From Artemisia argyi (Eukaryota > Streptophyta > Magnoliopsida > Asterales > Asteraceae): a stretch of 64,000 bases of DNA. Location of the stretch: the NCBI GenBank assembly GCA_030686995.1, contig CM060704.1, forward strand, positions 118,274,042 to 118,338,041, in the 5' to 3' direction. The translations under genes were made by a program, and so were the position numbers. Position 1 is the first letter of the stretch. Each line of letters begins with the position of its first letter. Positions 20,963 to 31,663 of this stretch are shown here, in pieces. Below the pieces are notes generated by a model. That model was not told where the DNA came from, made no database searches, and saw nothing but the letters and a program-made list of their open reading frames with translations.

Positions 20963-22417
20963 TGATGAACTCAAATAAGTGCATTTCATTGTCATCATTT
21001 ATCCTATTTATTTGACTTGTTTTATTATATTATTTATGAGAATCGATACTTAATCATTTACTTTAGTAATTCTCAGGTAAAAACAAGCAATTGGTGAAAC
21101 TTAACGATTTTGGACGAAATATGGAGCAAAACCAGGAAGATGTCAAAAGTCTACTAAAACCCAGAAGATGCGCCGTATCTCTCTCAACAGATACGCCGCA
21201 ATATCATACTTAGATGAATTCGAAGACCATTTCCTGACTTTGAAGAATGCGCCGCATCTGATTATATCATGCGCCACATATGAAACTTTGGTCAACGAAG
21301 AAGATCAAGCTTGTTCTACTCCAGATACGCCGCATCATACATCTGACATACGGCGTATTTCTATCAAGACTTCACCAGATATAATCCAAGACGCTAAAGG
21401 ACATGCGCCGCATACAAGAATCAAGTTACGCCGCATCTAGAGACGGTTTACGAATATTCCAGAATATATTAATCTTGGACCCCACGCGAAGTTAAGTCAA
21501 TGCGCCACATCTTATTACTCAATGCGCCGCATCAAACCCTCAGACAGAAAGTATAAATACCCCAAGACTGTTACAAATTTAGAGAGAACCATAACCCTAA
21601 GGAGACGAATTCAGTCGAAGAAGCTTCACAAGACACACTCCAAACAAAGATATTAGAGCTGTAAGAAGGTCCTGCATGTATTTAATTCATTAAGTAGTTT
21701 TGTTTTATTATAATAGTAAGCTTTAATTCATCATGATTGATGCGCTTGTGATATGTGACTACGGAACATCATACACTCCCCATAATATTGCTTTCCCATT
21801 AATTAAAGTTTATGTGTTGATGTCTTTGGTGACTTATATTAGTGCTTTGATAACCTCTGTGTCTAGCTGAGCCCGTGGACTGCCAATCCATATCTGCCCC
21901 TCGCCTATTTAATCTAACGTCTTTAGATAAGTAGGATAGACATAAGTGGTCATTAAGGGTTTACTCGCTGATATACTGCGATCCAACGAGAAAGACCAGA
22001 TTACAATACACTTCATATAAAACTAGCAATAAAACAAGTGACAAGCTACTTAATTATCAGGACAGGTCTTCTTGTAGTCTCTATTATCTATCTGTGTACG
22101 TGTTGCTATTTGCTGATTCGTTCTCACTAGTTTTAATTTGCTATTTAATAAAGCCAAATCTGTGCTAGTCTCTCAGACTAAATCCCCCTTGCGTTAGATT
22201 AGATTGTAAAACTAACTTAGGATATTAAAATACTGATAGACAAATTAGGCTTTACATTCCACTTTTAGTGATCGACACTCTACTTACCACTATATACATA
22301 TTGATCGGATACACTGTCCGTTAGTGTGTGTGTTATAGGATAAGTCAGCTAAATATAAATGTAAAACTTGAAATAGGCAATTACCCCTATACTGCATATG
22401 ACACAATACACGCATCA
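20963..22417 (+). repeat. 3' LTR of element D
   Basis: The 1455-bp LTR starts TGATGAACTC and ends CGCATCA. A palindrome array at 21159-21540 precedes a TATA box at 21552-21559. Confidence 0.85.
21159..21540 (+). promoter_or_regulatory. ATGCGCCGCAT-type palindrome array upstream of TATA box
   Basis: At least ten variants of (G)ATRCGCCGYAT(C) occur, among them copies near 21163, 21187, 21247, 21325, 21350, 21404 and 21520. The TATA box begins about 12 bp after the array. The arrangement is the same as in the A and B LTRs, but the flanks of the palindrome differ. Confidence 0.65.
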
Positions 22418-23559
22418 ATATCTAACCTAGATAGTGCTTAGTGAGGGCCTAAGTTAAGTTAGTAAGGCTTTGCTAACCTAAGGGGAGCTAGTGGGAAAGT
22501 TAGTGGGTTGCTACAACAACACATGGTGTGGTGGTTCAAAAAGTTGTAGGCAATGGGAAACCCCATGATTGGAGATGGTAGTGGAGTAGAAGGAGTGTAG
22601 TCCAAAGGCCTATTTGGTGATAGAGACAAAAAAAGTTTTTCGTGAAATTGGAGAGTTAGGGATGGTAAGAGATGGTGATAAGTTACTCACAAATGGTATG
22701 TAAGCGGTCGAGCTAGAGTAAGTGAGCAAGGGTGATAATTTTTTGATGAATGATGAAAATTGAGATGAGTTAGGCCTTGAAGAGGATGAGGATGTGCCTT
22801 TACTTGAGGGTGTTTTGAGTAGTGCACTAAGAGCTTGAGGAGATGATGGTAGAGACTTTGGAGAGGGAGTAGTATCTTCTTGAGTGAGATCAATGAAGTT
22901 TGTTTTTGGTGGTATGATGATGATTTTAGGCCTTTTGTTTGGGAGAGAAAATGAGGTTGAAGAAGAACCCATTGTAGGAGGTGAAGAAGAAATGAAGAAT
23001 GGTGAAAATGAAGATGAAGATGAAGGATAAGGATGATGATGAAGAAGAAGAGAAGAGCAGTTTAAATAATCAAGGATGATTGTAGTTTAGGCAAAGCATG
23101 CATTAGGAAGTTTATGACACTAATATATGTTTAACTAAACCTGGAAATAGTGGTGATAAGCATGCAATAGTGTCAAGGAATTCAGGAAGGAGGAAATAGT
23201 CCAGAAACTCGTGACCTACGTTGGACGATCCCTTAAATAGGGGACGATCCGTTAAATGTCCGGGAGCGTCACCCCTTTAGGGGACCGTTACCAGTAGGTG
23301 ATCAGTTTTCCACCCTGTTTTTCATTTCTGCAATCATGTAACCAAGAATACTGTCTAATAGTTTAGATAACATGCAGAATCATTCATAACCATATCTCAC
23401 GCAAGTATTAAGAGATAATCATGTAATCTAAGCATTAAATTACATCACAATTCAGTTAAGCAGTCAGTTGTTAAACTAGAGAAACAAGCTAAGATATTCA
23501 TGTGATTAAATTATCGAGTGATAAAATTGAAAAGACCACCCGATGTTAGTTTTTACATT
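22418..23559. other. Region between element D and solo LTR G
   Basis: It contains the Ser/Pro-rich minus-strand ORF 22610-22972 and, beyond it, purine-rich simple sequence (22975-23060). A stretch at 23215-23295 repeats GGACGATCC and GGGGACGATCC and has GC-rich half-palindromes. On the minus strand after 22610 a shifted frame continues with proline-rich sequence, so this may be a decayed retrotransposon ORF. Confidence 0.45.
22610..22972 (-). CDS. Ser/Pro-rich hypothetical ORF, probably a retroelement remnant
   Basis: The ORF encodes 120 residues from ATG 22972 (MGSSSTSFSLPNKRPKIIII...). It is rich in Ser, Pro and Lys with no recognised domain and no membrane segment. After the stop the proline-rich reading continues in another frame (near 22590-22430), which suggests a frameshifted longer ORF. 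The setting between two LTR elements and the composition fit the N-terminus of an ATHILA-type accessory ORF, but no motif confirms this. Simple-sequence origin is the alternative. Confidence 0.3.
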   Translation of the reverse strand: MGSSSTSFSLPNKRPKIIIIPPKTNFIDLTQEDTTPSPKSLPSSPQALSALLKTPSSKGTSSSSSRPNSSQFSSFIKKLSPLLTYSSSTAYIPFVSNLSPSLTIPNSPISRKTFFVSITK

Positions 23560-24289
23560 GTTAGTGATTGGGTCCTTAAACGGTCAACCAATGTCAACCA
23601 CGGATGTGGTCAACTAGGTCAGACTGCCTAGGCCAAATGCTCCGTGGAAGTACAGTGTTTCCCCGGGTCGTTATGTCCCAGCGAGGTGTGAATGGTATTA
23701 AAACGAATTTGTGATCGGGTGAATTTCAATGGAAAAAGGGTTATGATTAATTGAACTAAGTAATATAAGACAAAATAGCTTAAACAAGCTATGAGAATGA
23801 TTACGTGAAAGTAAAATACTTAAAAACGTTTAAAAACTAAAAACGCGTACGTTTAAATTAAGTTTACGTAAACGTATGAAATAAAACGTGAATTCTGAGA
23901 AATAAAAGGCCTACGGTTATGAAAATTATATTTTTACAATCCTAATGATAAAAGAAAATTTTGGAAAGAAGAAAATTATTTTTACACTATTTAATTATTT
24001 ATTATTAATTAATTACTATTTTTAACTATTTAATAATACACTAAATTACAAGAAAATAGGAAATTGATTTAGAAAAATGAAATTTTATCTTTGAAAAATC
24101 TAAACTATTATAAAACTAATTTTCAAACTAAAAATATATTTTTCCTACTTTTTAAATAATTATTATTAATTAAAAACTAATTATTAATTAATTTAAACTA
24201 ATTAAAATTAAGAAAAATAGCAAATAAACAGTGAAAAATACCAAACTTTTTTTAAAATTATTTATAACTACTAGACCCTAGGAAAATTA

Positions 24290-25140
24290 TAAAAATGAAA
24301 ATTGCTTATTGAATAAGCTGAAAATAAGCCAAAAAGCTTAAATAGAAGCTATCACTTAATTTTATTTTGTCTTTTCTGGATTTTCTTTTTACAAAACTAT
24401 TTAAATACTTAAAATAGGCAACTTTAATGAAGGTGACTTGGCTGAAGCTTAAAAATAAGCACTATGGATATCAAAGTGCTTAACAGTTGGGGTGTTAAGC
24501 TTATTAGGACTTATAGGGTTGAATAAGCCACTCAATAAGCTACACAAAGACCCCTCAATGGAAAATAAGCTACAACAGTATTAGTAGACTTGGAAATAAG
24601 CAAAAGAAAATACACAAGCAGAAGAAATAAGCAATATTAAGCAGATAAGCAAATGGCCAAAAGCTAAATACACACAGGCCAAATTGGCAAACTTTGCAGA
24701 CCTGTGGGGCCCACTAGGGAAGTTGGAAGCCCAAACTAAAAGTGGATCCAATAAGCTGAGCTCAAGGGATTTTCAAAAAGCTAAAGCTCAACCACTGGGT
24801 CCCACAAACAAACATAGGAGAGGGCTTGGAAATTGGGCAATTTATGTTGATGACTCAGCATACATGTGAAATTGGACAAAATACAAGGGACTTGCAGCCC
24901 TACTAAATAAGCTACAAACTATGAAATAAGCCTTGGTCTAAAAAGTTGGGCTTATTGGCTTTCCAAAAAACCAATAAGCACCCTGTGGGGCCCACTAATG
25001 AACCTGCTATGGACTAATGAAAAGTGGGTAAAAACTGGGTGCCCTGGTGCAGGGCAATGCTTTGCCCTGCAGGCCACTTTGAGCACTTCAATAAGCTAGA
25101 AGAAAAATCACAAAAATAAGCCAATGTTGGGATTCAAAAG
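24290..25140 (+). repeat. AATAAGC-rich stretch within LTR G
   Basis: AATAAGC(T/C/A) or the related AAAGCT occurs more than twenty times in 850 bp without fixed spacing. The surrounding LTR has few copies. Confidence 0.55.
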
Positions 25141-26619
25141 CTAAGGTGGGTGACTATCACATGTAAAAAGATCAAGACCTAAATCTGATCACAAAAATAA
25201 TAAAAATTCATGCAATATTTGGAAAAACTGAGATCATATAAATTTTGACTTTTTTAGACTTTGAAGAACTTTGACCTACATGAACTTTGGGCTTGATTTG
25301 CTGACTGATTGTGATATGCTATGCTAATATGAGAATAAAAGAAACAAAGTTATCATTATATGCAACCTTATGGGTGATTTGAGGCTCAAATGCTTTGACA
25401 GTGAACAAGTAAGGTAGGATTAAGGAGGGTTTGACTATTTTCACAAACTACCACTAGTATTTATGATTAAACTGAGCTAATGAAACACAATGAAACATAT
25501 TTAAACTGATACTGACAACACTAACAGGCCTTAACCCCTTGGACCAGACTAAACCAAACACTCCCTAATTGAAGCTGTTTTGAAGATTCATGAAGCAAAT
25601 GGGTGAACTAAACCATGAAACTGACTTATAAACTTACACTAACCAAGGATTAACATGATTAAACAGAAATCAACAACAAAGAACAACTATTACTGCCAAT
25701 AACAAAATATGAATATTTATACTTAAAACTTAAATGGAGACTTACAAGGAGCCTTGTGCTCAAAACCAAGAACAGAACATGTACTCTTATCCTAATGTCT
25801 CCCTGAGACTCTGAACCAGATTTCCACTTCTTCTTTCCTTCTTTTTGATTTTTTCACAAGTTCAATGGAATTTTTGAGTGAATTTGAGTTTTTTCATAAA
25901 ACTGAATGAAATTTGATTCTAATATTCCAAATACTTAAGAAAGCTTATAAATAAACTAAGGTGAGCTTAAACAAACACTGAGCAACAGTTTTTAACAAGT
26001 TTAAATGAATTTGTCAATTTCATTCAAAACGGCCAAATTCGAATTCTCAAAAGCAAACTTGAATTAAAAGATTAGAATAGGTTTAGATTGCAAAAGTAAA
26101 TGAAATTACATAAGAAAAACAAAGATGACAACTGAAATTGTAAAACTACATTAGGTTGACATAGCTAAAACTAAAACTACTCTAATTAATTCTTCTTTCT
26201 GCTTCATTTTTTATTAAATAGACCAGGGGGTCCTTCACTCTCTTTCCCACTTTATCTCTGATCCATAGGATGACTAGAATTGATCTTGGCCGTTTGCGGG
26301 AAATGGAGTTTGGCAGGTTTGGTGAAACAGGTAGGTGTAATTAATGAGAGGGTTGGTTGGAGGGGACATGAGTGTGGGAAGGTGAGTGAAAGGTGGAAAA
26401 GAGGTTGAGTGTTGGCAGGGGAGTTCCAGGGGGTAGGCTTCACGTGTGGTTTGGGAGGGAGAAGGTGAGGGTCAAAGGGGGTTGACCGGGTTTTATATTA
26501 AAAACGGGGGTGAGTTGGGTTTTATGGCTTTGGGCTGAGAGGATTGGGCCAGGGAAGGGTGGATTTGTTTTGTTTTGGGTATGGAGGGTATTGGGGTGTT
26601 GGGTGGATTTATTAATAAA

Positions 26620-27000
26620 GGGTCCATTTGGTTTGGTAAATATCACAAGGACCAATGTTGTAAATTGCTGAAAAATGAGGGACTGGATTTGCCATCCTTC
26701 CAAACTTGTTCCAAAGACTAATCCTGCCATGTTTCAATAATATGAGGGCCCTTGTTGAATATTTCCCAAATTTAAATATCCAGGGACTTGTTTTGCCAAA
26801 ATTCAAAGTTAGGGGGCCGTTTTTGCCAATTTCTGAAAAATGAACTCCAAGGGCCGTTTGTGATAATTTGTGATTTCCCAAGGACCATTATTGCAATTTT
26901 CTTCAAAAATATTTTACCAGGGACCAAATCTGTCAATTTGTGAAAGTTCAGGGACTAATTTTGATAACTTTTGAAAGTTTAGGGACTGAAACTGCCAATT
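26620..27000 (-). repeat. Degenerate ~40-bp tandem repeat near the start of LTR G
   Basis: About ten units of the form GGGACC/T...TTTGCCAATTT...TGAAA follow each other, diverged by substitutions and short indels. They lie about 165-550 bp from the LTR 5' end in minus orientation. Confidence 0.55.
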
Positions 27001-27170
27001 ATGCAAACTTTGCTCGTTTTTTATCTGTTTTCAATCTTTTTGCACCTGAAACATATAAAAACACAATCCATGGATATTTTCTGTATTTTGAGGCATTTCT
27101 AAGTGTTTTTAAATGTTTTTGCAGTTCAGATGGGACAAAAATGATGAGTATTTACACACTCATCAGTTAG

Positions 27171-27510
27171 CAATAGTTATTTATCCAACATAGAACCAAG
27201 TGTAAAGTTTAAGACATAATAATATCACATACTGAACATAACCAGTTGTCATGATGTCAAATATTTTACTTCTTCTTCTTCTTCTTCCATAGGTTACTGA
27301 TTCCATTTGCTATTGCCTTTATACCACCCGGATGCTCATCCCTCATTTGGTGTTGCATATTAATCTTTGGGGTTTGGCGAGAGAAAAGGGTAGGCATGTT
27401 TTGTTCTTCGGGAAGAGGATCCTTAAAGATTTGAGGAAGGGCACATGGTAGGGAGTTGACATAAGTGTTGGGAGATGGAGTACAGATGGTAGGGAGTTGA
27501 CATAAGTGTT
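27171..27510. other. Region between solo LTR G and D-like LTR
   Basis: There is no gene that can be supported. A (CTT)n tract lies at 27271-27289. A 24-bp direct repeat (TGGTAGGGAGTTGACATAAG...) occurs at about 27447 and 27488. Confidence 0.4.
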
Positions 27511-28052
27511 TGATTAGTCTAAGACATGTAGCAACAATACTCCCAACTTGGCATGGTCTGTACTAAATCTAAGCATCCTTAGACTCTAGATTCTCGTAGT
27601 AAGTATTTTTCAAGAGATCTAATCCTGTCATGATTAGTCGGAACCCGCATAAAGCTACTTGATGATCACTAATTTATCATTGATCCCTTCTAGGGCTTAC
27701 ATTAACATGTTAAACAATATCAATGAAGTAATAAATGTAATCAAAACACAAGCTTGAGCTGCCTAACGAATTAGTAACAAATCAAAACATCAAATAATTA
27801 TTAAACATGGCTAATACCTACAGGTATTAGCCTGTAATCTCACTCATAATACAAGATAACATGTTCTGAAAGATTCAAGTATAAATCAAAAATTAAAGTG
27901 TACTTAAATGATTTAAGTGAATTCTCCTATGTAATTACGCTCTAGCAGGACCTTCTTGGTCTTCTTTAAGTCTCTGGTCTCGTACTTGGTGGTTATGTGC
28001 TCTCTAAAAACCGGATTTAGGGTTTTCTATTTATACTTTTTCGAAACGGTTG

Positions 28053-29685
28053 TGATGCGAGATATTGCAACCTCACAAGGAGTTTTACTTCTTGAGGGAT
28101 TTCAAGAAGTTTTGCAATCCTCCAGGTAGTGTACCTGATCGTTGTAATGTAGTATAGGTAAATTCGGGGGATTGATCGTTCTCTAAGGGAATAGTGTCGT
28201 TAGGTCAAGATGTATGACGAATTAGGTCTAGAGGTTAGGGATGATTATTTTTTGTATTTTTATATTTTTATGAAAGCAAATTAAGATCTCGGGTTTTGAA
28301 AGAGTGGGCGGAATTAGTTACTAATTAACTAACCCAAAAACTACTTTTATAAAACAAAAATTAAAATAACAATAAAAGTAAATTAGAGTTCTACAAGGGA
28401 AGTGAAGCGTATCTAGCTATGATGTATTACTCCTTGCTAGCTATCAAATTCTACCTACTGAAATGTCACATCCTTGTTTTAGTTGAAGCGTTGTATTCCT
28501 TAATACGGTCATGGGGGTGTGCTACCTTCCCCAACTCTATGAATATTAATTTCACCTAAAACCATAAAGTCTATTAAGAATTATAGGGTCATTAACCTCA
28601 ATTCATGCAACAAACACAACGAGAAAAACCAATAGTGCACGCTACAGTTGCGTTTTCTAATACCTTCAAGCTAGTTATATATAAGAAGTCAGCTAGTTTT
28701 CTTAGCCTAATGTGAGGCAATCAATTAAACAAGAGACATCAGGAAGCAAGAATTATAAACTAAATCAATTAGACTTATTGAGTTTGTCACGAAAACAACA
28801 AGATCTAATTGATTATAAAAAAGTTTCACACAATCATAAGTAAACACTAGGTGAATTAGCCAAGCATGATCAATGAAGAATAAGCAACAATGATAATTGA
28901 AAACATAATTAAGATAGAATTAACAAACCACTACAAGATGTTTATCGAGTGATGTTAGTTGCTGGAAAAACACCTACCTAAACCCTAGAATCGGACTTAG
29001 GGTTTAAGGCTTACAAAAAGTGAAGTTATAATGTTCTATTTATATGCTGATTTTTTGTTGGTTCGAGGTGACGGTGTCAGCTCTAAAAAGTCACAGCGTC
29101 ACGACAATTTTTTCACCAAATTGTAGATCTTTTTGTCCTGATTCCATGGCCTTTTGAATCCTAAATTCAAGTTCGTATGCAAAAGATATGGCCAAAATAG
29201 TATCAGCTACCACGCGCGCATGTTGTGATAGTCTATCAACTTATGACGGCGTCACTTGCAAGTTGAGACGCCGTCAGGCTTCAATCTTTTGTACTTGACG
29301 CCGTCATGTTATAAGATCTTACAAAAGCTCTGAGCCATCTCTTGTTAGCTTTGTACATGACTCACTCCTCCAAATTACACCTGACGCCGTCAGCTGTAAA
29401 TTATTCAAAGTTTTCTGAAGCGACGTGTGTTAATTTTTCAAAGCATGAATGACAAGTGACGGTGTCACGTTGTAGCATGTGACGCCGTCAGACCTCCTTT
29501 TGACGGGTTTTCGCGACTTCGTCGTTTTCTTCACCTTTTCGTCCAAATACATCCAAAAAGCACCGAATTCCAGATTTCTCTTCCCAAGTACCTAAAATAC
29601 AAAAAGAAATGATTTGAAATATTTGATCATATTTACTCGATAGGCTTAAATGACCCTGAAAAAGGTATCAAATAAATACTTATCA
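28053..29685 (-). repeat. Solo LTR of the A/B kind
   Basis: The 1633-bp block starts TGATAAGTAT at 29685 and ends GCATCA at 28053 on the minus strand. The flanks are GGTTG (28048-28052) and GGTCG (29686-29690), a 5-bp duplication with one C/T difference at a CG. Its U3 has the TGACGCCGTCA array and its R/U5 part matches the A LTR (TAGTGTACCTGATCG, TAGTGTCGTTAGG). No internal region is left. Confidence 0.8.
29068..29490 (-). promoter_or_regulatory. TGACGCCGTCA array of the solo LTR
   Basis: Perfect palindromes lie at 29244, 29296, 29382 and 29480. Variants with one change lie near 29070, 29272 and 29457. The TATA box on the minus strand is at 29036-29044. Confidence 0.68.
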
Positions 29686-29689
29686 GGTC

Positions 29690-30225
29690 GATACGGTGTA
29701 TCGAATTAGTTCGATATGGTGTATCATAGTAACTTCGCGTGCAGTCCAAGATTATTATATTCTGGAATATTTGTACACAGCCATAGTGATACGGCGTATC
29801 ACAGATCTTCATACAGCGTATCAAGTCTACATTATCTTGGAATTCTGGTGAAGTCTTTGAGATGGATATGGCGTATTTAGTTATCTTCATACGACATATT
29901 CAATTATCTTCATACGGCGTATCAGGACTAAAAACAGATCTTCATACGGCGTATCAAGTCCACATTATCTTGGAATTCTGGTGAAGTCTTTGAGATGGAT
30001 ATGGCGTATTTAGTTATCTTCATACGACGTATTCAATTATCTTCATACGGCGTATCAGGACTAAAACAAGCTCGTTCTTCATGTTGACCAAAGTTTCATA
30101 TACGGCGTATCGAATAATTGGATACGGCGTATTCTTCAACGTCAGGCAATAGTCTTCATAATCATCCAAGTCTTGGTATACAACATATCTGTCTAGAATG
30201 ATACGACGTATTCTTGTCTGTTTCG
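29690..30225 (-). promoter_or_regulatory. ATACGGCGTAT palindrome array with 133-bp tandem duplication
   Basis: About fifteen variants of (G)ATACGGCGTAT(C) lie in the U3 of the D-like LTR. 29802-29934 is repeated in tandem at 29935-30067 with few differences. The TATA box (28028-28035) was next to the array before the solo LTR was inserted between them. Confidence 0.65.
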
Positions 30226-30417
30226 TGAACTTTCTCGAACTTGATTCATTTAGCTTCAAAACACGTCCAAAATAGCTAACTTTCACCCATTGCTTGTAAA
30301 TAATTGAAACATAAATATTTAACCGATTAAGTATCAAATCTTATATAAAACCATATAAAACAAGCAATATACACAGGATAAATGATGCTAATAATATGAC
30401 TTTATTTGATGTCATCA

Positions 30418-31660
30418 CCACTTTCAATTGCATGCATGACCACCTTTATTTCACCATTCTATTAACTAACCATCACTTTTACCACTTCATTTGCATCATT
30501 TACCATCATAATTTATAGCTTATCACCATCTCAAACCACCATGAACAACTCATCTAGTGCATCTTCAACTAGTGAGGTTAAGAAACAAACCGCTAGGGTT
30601 AGTGTAAGGCCATTTATTTTCATCAATCTTGAATCATCACCACAATCACCACAACAAATAAATCCACCACCTAACAACCTGAATACTTCTTCACCACACA
30701 ACCATCAATTACTAACTCACCACCACCACAATATCTAACTAGAAATTCATCACCACCACCACAACAACCAACTAACAACTCACCACTACCACTAGCACAA
30801 CCTACATATCCTCATCTAAACACACCACTATCATCCTCACCACATCAATTTCTTGAGACTTTAGATGACTTACCACCTAGACTCTCAAATCCACCACCAC
30901 TTCCATGCTTCTTCACAATAGAGGGGATTGCTCTCCAACCACCACACCCAATCTTTCATGTACAACCCATGGATATAGAACCACCTAACAAAATACTTCC
31001 CAAATTTCCCAACTTTTCCCCAACTAGATTCATCTCTTTGGATCAATGGGCCACCTACATATCCCTACTCACATGAGTACTATTGCCCATGTTACAAACA
31101 TACCAATGAGATCATTAGTGCATTTAGGGATGAAATACACTTAATTCTCAATTACATCCTTACCCATTTGAACACACTTACCCATCAAAACTACCTTAAA
31201 TAAGATTTGGTGAAAGTAGTAGTGTTTCATAGTTTATTATGAATCATTATTTTTACTTCTCTTTTATTTTTCTACTTTATTAGGAACATCATTTTTTGCT
31301 TCTCTTTTATTTTATTTGTTTTCAGGATCTCATTTTTAGAGATATCATGATATATATTTGTTATCTTTATGATGTATGTAGTTGTAAGGACTACAATTAT
31401 GTACTTCATATTGTGTTTTATTATATATCCATGTTTCTCTATATCTTGTAACATGAGAATATATATTTTTGTGTTGCACTAACTTTTTTTTGTAGCTTCA
31501 AAACCATAGCCCGATCTCTTGGTACCCTCATCAAAGGGGAGCTTGTGCACCTTCATTACTTTTTCCTTTTGACACATTTTTTGTTTCGAAAAAAAGGGGG
31601 AGAAGGAAGTAAAACTCTCTTTTAAAACTTATCTATTTTTATCTTTACTTAAAATGAGTT
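30418..31660 (+). pseudogene. Proline-rich ORF remnants
   Basis: An open frame from ATG 30541 to 30738 (65 codons) is rich in Ser, Pro and Asn. A second frame continues from about 30770 to TGA near 31078 (with FFTIEGIALQPPHPIFHVQP and FISLDQWATYISLL). The frames differ, so an indel near 30700 is likely. No family is recognised; an N-terminal part of a retroelement ORF is one reading. 31200-31660 is AT-rich with a purine run at 31597-31610 and no gene. Confidence 0.35.
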
Positions 31661-31663
31661 CAT

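Larger units (their letters stand above)
18356..22417 (+). mobile_element. Element D: 3' part of an Athila-like LTR retrotransposon
   Basis: A coding tail (18356-18481) is followed by an Athila-type leader (AAGTGCTCACCGGGAGACAA near 18520), 2.4 kb of noncoding DNA, a polypurine tract (20948-20958) and the 3' LTR. The 5' part lies left of everything inserted in it and is outside the window. ATATC follows the LTR and may be the target duplication. Confidence 0.82.
23565..27165 (-). repeat. Solo LTR G, 3.6 kb, with 5-bp target duplication
   Basis: The 3601-bp block runs TGATTGGGTC...CTCATCA and is flanked by GTTAG on both sides (23560-23564, 27166-27170). There is no internal region, primer-binding site or ORF. 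The minus orientation is chosen because TGATGAGTG at 27165 resembles the start of the other LTRs here. It holds an AATAAGC-rich stretch (24290-25140) and a degenerate repeat of about 40 bp (26620-27000). Unequal recombination between the two LTRs of a full element is the usual origin. Confidence 0.78.
27511..30417 (-). repeat. D-like LTR carrying a nested solo LTR
   Basis: The minus strand starts TGATGACATCAAAT at 30417 and resembles the first 200 bp of the D LTR (CATCATTTATCCT, GATACTTAATC, CAATGGGTGAAA). Its TATA box on the minus strand is at 28028-28035. The left end (TGATTAGTC at 27511) fits the ATCA terminus, but no target duplication was found, so that boundary is less sure. 28053-29685 is a later insertion. 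Confidence 0.6.

Noticed and set aside
26252..26881. Open stretches of 63-96 codons on the minus strand
   Set aside because: They lie in solo LTR G over degenerate repeats and have no domain.
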